Shown: one piece after another, positions 31,665 through 33,425 of the stretch
Layout of the letters: every line of letters starts with the position of its first letter
How positions within the stretch are numbered: the stretch's first letter is position 1
Assembly (NCBI GenBank): GCA_902776455.1
Contig: CACYQI010000048.1
Location: 1 to 33,425, forward strand
DNA: 33,425 bases
Source: an uncultured Bacteroidales bacterium
Lineage (GTDB): Bacteria > Bacteroidota > Bacteroidia > Bacteroidales > Bacteroidaceae
Direction: 5' to 3'
Translations under genes and position numbers: made by a program
The notes under the pieces: model-generated
What the model saw: only the letters and a program-made list of their open reading frames with translations
Database searches by the model: none
What the model was told of the DNA's origin: nothing

Positions 31665-32411
31665 TTAGTTATTACTATTCCTTTCTATTAAGTTGACGAT
31701 TGCCTCGGCATGAGCAGCCTCTGGTTTCCCCTGCGGATGCTCCGATACAATGATGAGCCGTCCGCCGATGCGATATGCCCAAGCCCAATAATCACCCCAA
31801 GCCTCTTTGTCAATGTACTCTGGCTCCTGTCCTCCATTCATCGGAATAAGAAAATCCTTCGCCCAATTCCAGCCCGTCAGCATCACCACAGAGCAAGGCG
31901 ACAGGAAGGAAATTTCTGCTTGCATAATTTTTACGCAGTCGTCCAACTCTGTATAGCATAGTGAGTCACTAGGATTGCCGCCTTTCCACGGTGCTATCTT
32001 ATAAAGATTGCTCCACGCCACATGGCTCGACCATTCATCGTAATATTCACTGGCTACATTCCGCATCGTGCGTATAAAAGCGGAACGCGAAGGCCGATAG
32101 CCGCCACCGTTATCATTCTCTATGTAATCATCTTCCATCCATGACATTTGATTGCCGAGGGCAAATATGCAATCCTCACTCCCCTCAGTAAATAACTCGT
32201 TCACGTCGTTCGATGATGTAATCCATCCGTTGTTCGCCCTGCCATAAAAGAGTATGCCTTCATTTTCGCTTGCAGGGAAATTCTTGCCCCATTGCATACA
32301 GAACTTTGCAGTATCATAATTAAAGCCAGCATCCAACACGACTTGAATCATGTGGGCGTAGAGTGGCAACAGACACTCCTTAAATTGAATGATTTTTGCT
32401 AATTCCAACAT
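31665..32411 (-). CDS. Possible uracil-DNA-glycosylase-superfamily-like protein
   Basis: A 248-residue cytosolic protein without signal or membrane segments. 'ILFYGRANNGW' near the N-terminus, 'VAWSNLYKIAPW' in the middle, 'VVMLTGWNW' and 'IIVSEHPQGK' near the C-terminus resemble in order the motif layout of uracil-DNA glycosylase relatives (the Gly-rich water-activating loop, the N/W motif and the His-Pro leucine-loop motif). The classical catalytic residues are not all obvious, so this is a fold suggestion, not a proven activity. It is first in a minus-strand run with the two lipoproteins. No clear promoter upstream. Confidence 0.45.
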   Translation of the reverse strand: MLELAKIIQFKECLLPLYAHMIQVVLDAGFNYDTAKFCMQWGKNFPASENEGILFYGRANNGWITSSNDVNELFTEGSEDCIFALGNQMSWMEDDYIENDNGGGYRPSRSAFIRTMRNVASEYYDEWSSHVAWSNLYKIAPWKGGNPSDSLCYTELDDCVKIMQAEISFLSPCSVVMLTGWNWAKDFLIPMNGGQEPEYIDKEAWGDYWAWAYRIGGRLIIVSEHPQGKPEAAHAEAIVNLIERNSNN

Positions 32412-32629
32412 TATTCTTAAATAAATGATACTATAATCTTCTCAAACACGTACTAGTTTTATTCCGCCAACTGGTATATTGTATTTGTCATCGAAAAAGT
32501 ATTAACTAAAATGAAACATTTTTAATTCTGATTTATCCTATCTATAAAGGTTTCATATATCAGAGGGTAAGCATCTCATGCATTGAAAATCAACCTTCAT
32601 AGACACCCTATATAACACAAGCATATGCC

Positions 32630-33425
32630 TTATATTTGTTTATCAAATTCTTTTTGTATGGATTCTATGGTATGCTCAGACAAAGCTGTATCTATTCTTT
32701 TTCCGAGTTGCACAAGACGTTCGTATGTCTCTTGTTTCTGTAATTTTACTTTTGCATCACGCATAGCAGCAACCATCATTCTATTTTGGGTAATTAAACG
32801 ATTGGTTAAACCAAGACTTTGTTGATATTGATTGAAGTTAGTATCATAAAGTGATGAATAACGCCCATCATTAAGAGTCTTATGTAATTCAAGAACATTT
32901 AAAATGCCATCTTTGATTAATCGTTCATGCTTATTATTATGAAACATTCGTAATAAATCAGAGTTTTCAATAGACGCTCTTGCATTCATGGCATCACATA
33001 AATCTTCAAAAGCTATAGGTATTTGATTTTTGATTCTCATGATTTCATCCGTATAGGGTTTATATATAGCAGAATACAAACTATCTATACCTTCTGAATA
33101 GAAATCCATAAGAGAATATGTTGTTCTGAAATCATCAATAAAATCATTTGACATCATAAAAGAAAAGGCATCATAAACCAAGTTCCTACTAATAGAAGTA
33201 TACCTGAACCGTGATTGTTTAGGGGTAAAGTAAAATGGAATTTCTCCTGTCGGATTTTCCTCTGTATACGCACAAAAGGTATCAATACTCTCACAAGTGA
33301 TACCTATCTCTTTTATCATGACATTTATATCAACGCTCATCAGTTGAAGAGCATTTCTGCTCTCTATTCTATTCTCTAATAACCTTAGATTAAAAGTTTT
33401 TCTAAGTTGCTCACTTTGTATTCTA
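32630..33425 (-). CDS. Partial hypothetical protein, 5' end outside the window
   Basis: The frame is open from the window edge to TAA at 32630; 264 residues are visible. An internal ATG at 33340 exists, but the frame upstream of it ('SEQLRKTFNLRLLENRIE') is open and protein-like, so the true start is outside. The visible part is helical, rich in Asn, Asp, Arg and Tyr, with a coiled-coil-like C-terminus ('AMRDAKVKLQKQETYERL'). No family is recognised. The A+T-rich composition matches the accessory genes next to it. Confidence 0.7.
   Translation of the reverse strand, partial: RIQSEQLRKTFNLRLLENRIESRNALQLMSVDINVMIKEIGITCESIDTFCAYTEENPTGEIPFYFTPKQSRFRYTSISRNLVYDAFSFMMSNDFIDDFRTTYSLMDFYSEGIDSLYSAIYKPYTDEIMRIKNQIPIAFEDLCDAMNARASIENSDLLRMFHNNKHERLIKDGILNVLELHKTLNDGRYSSLYDTNFNQYQQSLGLTNRLITQNRMMVAAMRDAKVKLQKQETYERLVQLGKRIDTALSEHTIESIQKEFDKQI

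Noticed and set aside
1-33425. tRNA or rRNA genes
   Set aside because: I looked for cloverleaf-like segments and rRNA signatures and saw none; a tRNA scan would settle it.

Overview
The window looks like a chromosomal segment of a Bacteroidales bacterium, most likely Prevotella or a close relative. The evidence is: promoters of the Bacteroidetes form (TTTG, 18-21 bp, then TAnnTTTG) in front of many genes; the rplU-rpmA-serS neighbourhood; a fused NfnA-NfnB type oxidoreductase; and a large secreted protein ending in a Prevotella-style C-terminal sorting tail. This is inferred from the sequence alone; no database search was run.

Layout. 1-1288: gene-free, packed with short tandem and inverted repeats. 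1289-1636: small membrane protein. 1788-5511 (minus): 1189-aa secreted GLUG/beta-helix-like protein followed 1 nt later by a 50-aa protein, then a terminator. 5512-6599: mostly non-coding, with one possible 56-aa ORF. 6600-8369: an orphan RecQ C-terminal-like (RQC/HTH) protein and mannose-6-phosphate isomerase. 8370-9678: repeat field. 9679-12088 (minus): 721-aa secreted mosaic protein with its leader and promoter. 12465-16580: rplU, rpmA, terminator, menA, a CPBP protease, serS. 16594-17229: an antitoxin gene and a broken YoeB/Txe-type toxin, bracketed by two copies of the serS 3' end. 17380-17841 (minus): a pseudogene. 18045-24482: NfnAB-like fusion, DUF486 protein, PD40 protein, nucleoside phosphorylase, DUF3784 protein and threonine-aldolase-like enzyme, mostly closely packed. 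24483-25217: repeats. 25218-28343: type IIG restriction-modification protein. 28411-29760: mnmE. 29827-33425 (minus): an A+T-richer accessory block with two lipoproteins, a possible uracil-DNA-glycosylase-like protein and a gene that runs off the window.

The strongest unexplained signal is architectural. At many gene borders there is a short tandem array of 7-9 bp units, then a spacer, then a second array of the same unit in inverted orientation, often ending a few bases before a start codon. The unit sequence differs at every locus, but the period and inverted layout recur. Single-armed heptamer arrays also sit inside two coding regions, exactly at domain linkers (before the sorting tail of the GLUG protein, and at the NfnA-NfnB junction). 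A second, distinct signal is a degenerate 22-bp periodic repeat anchored on CCACGTT at three separated places. Other notable points are the toxin-antitoxin cassette flanked by a duplicated serS 3' end, and a palindromic repeat inserted in frame in the restriction-modification gene.

Housekeeping functions present are translation (L21, L27, SerRS, MnmE), menaquinone synthesis, redox balance, sugar phosphate and nucleoside metabolism. The accessory content is the secreted proteins, the restriction system, the decayed toxin-antitoxin pair and the repeats.
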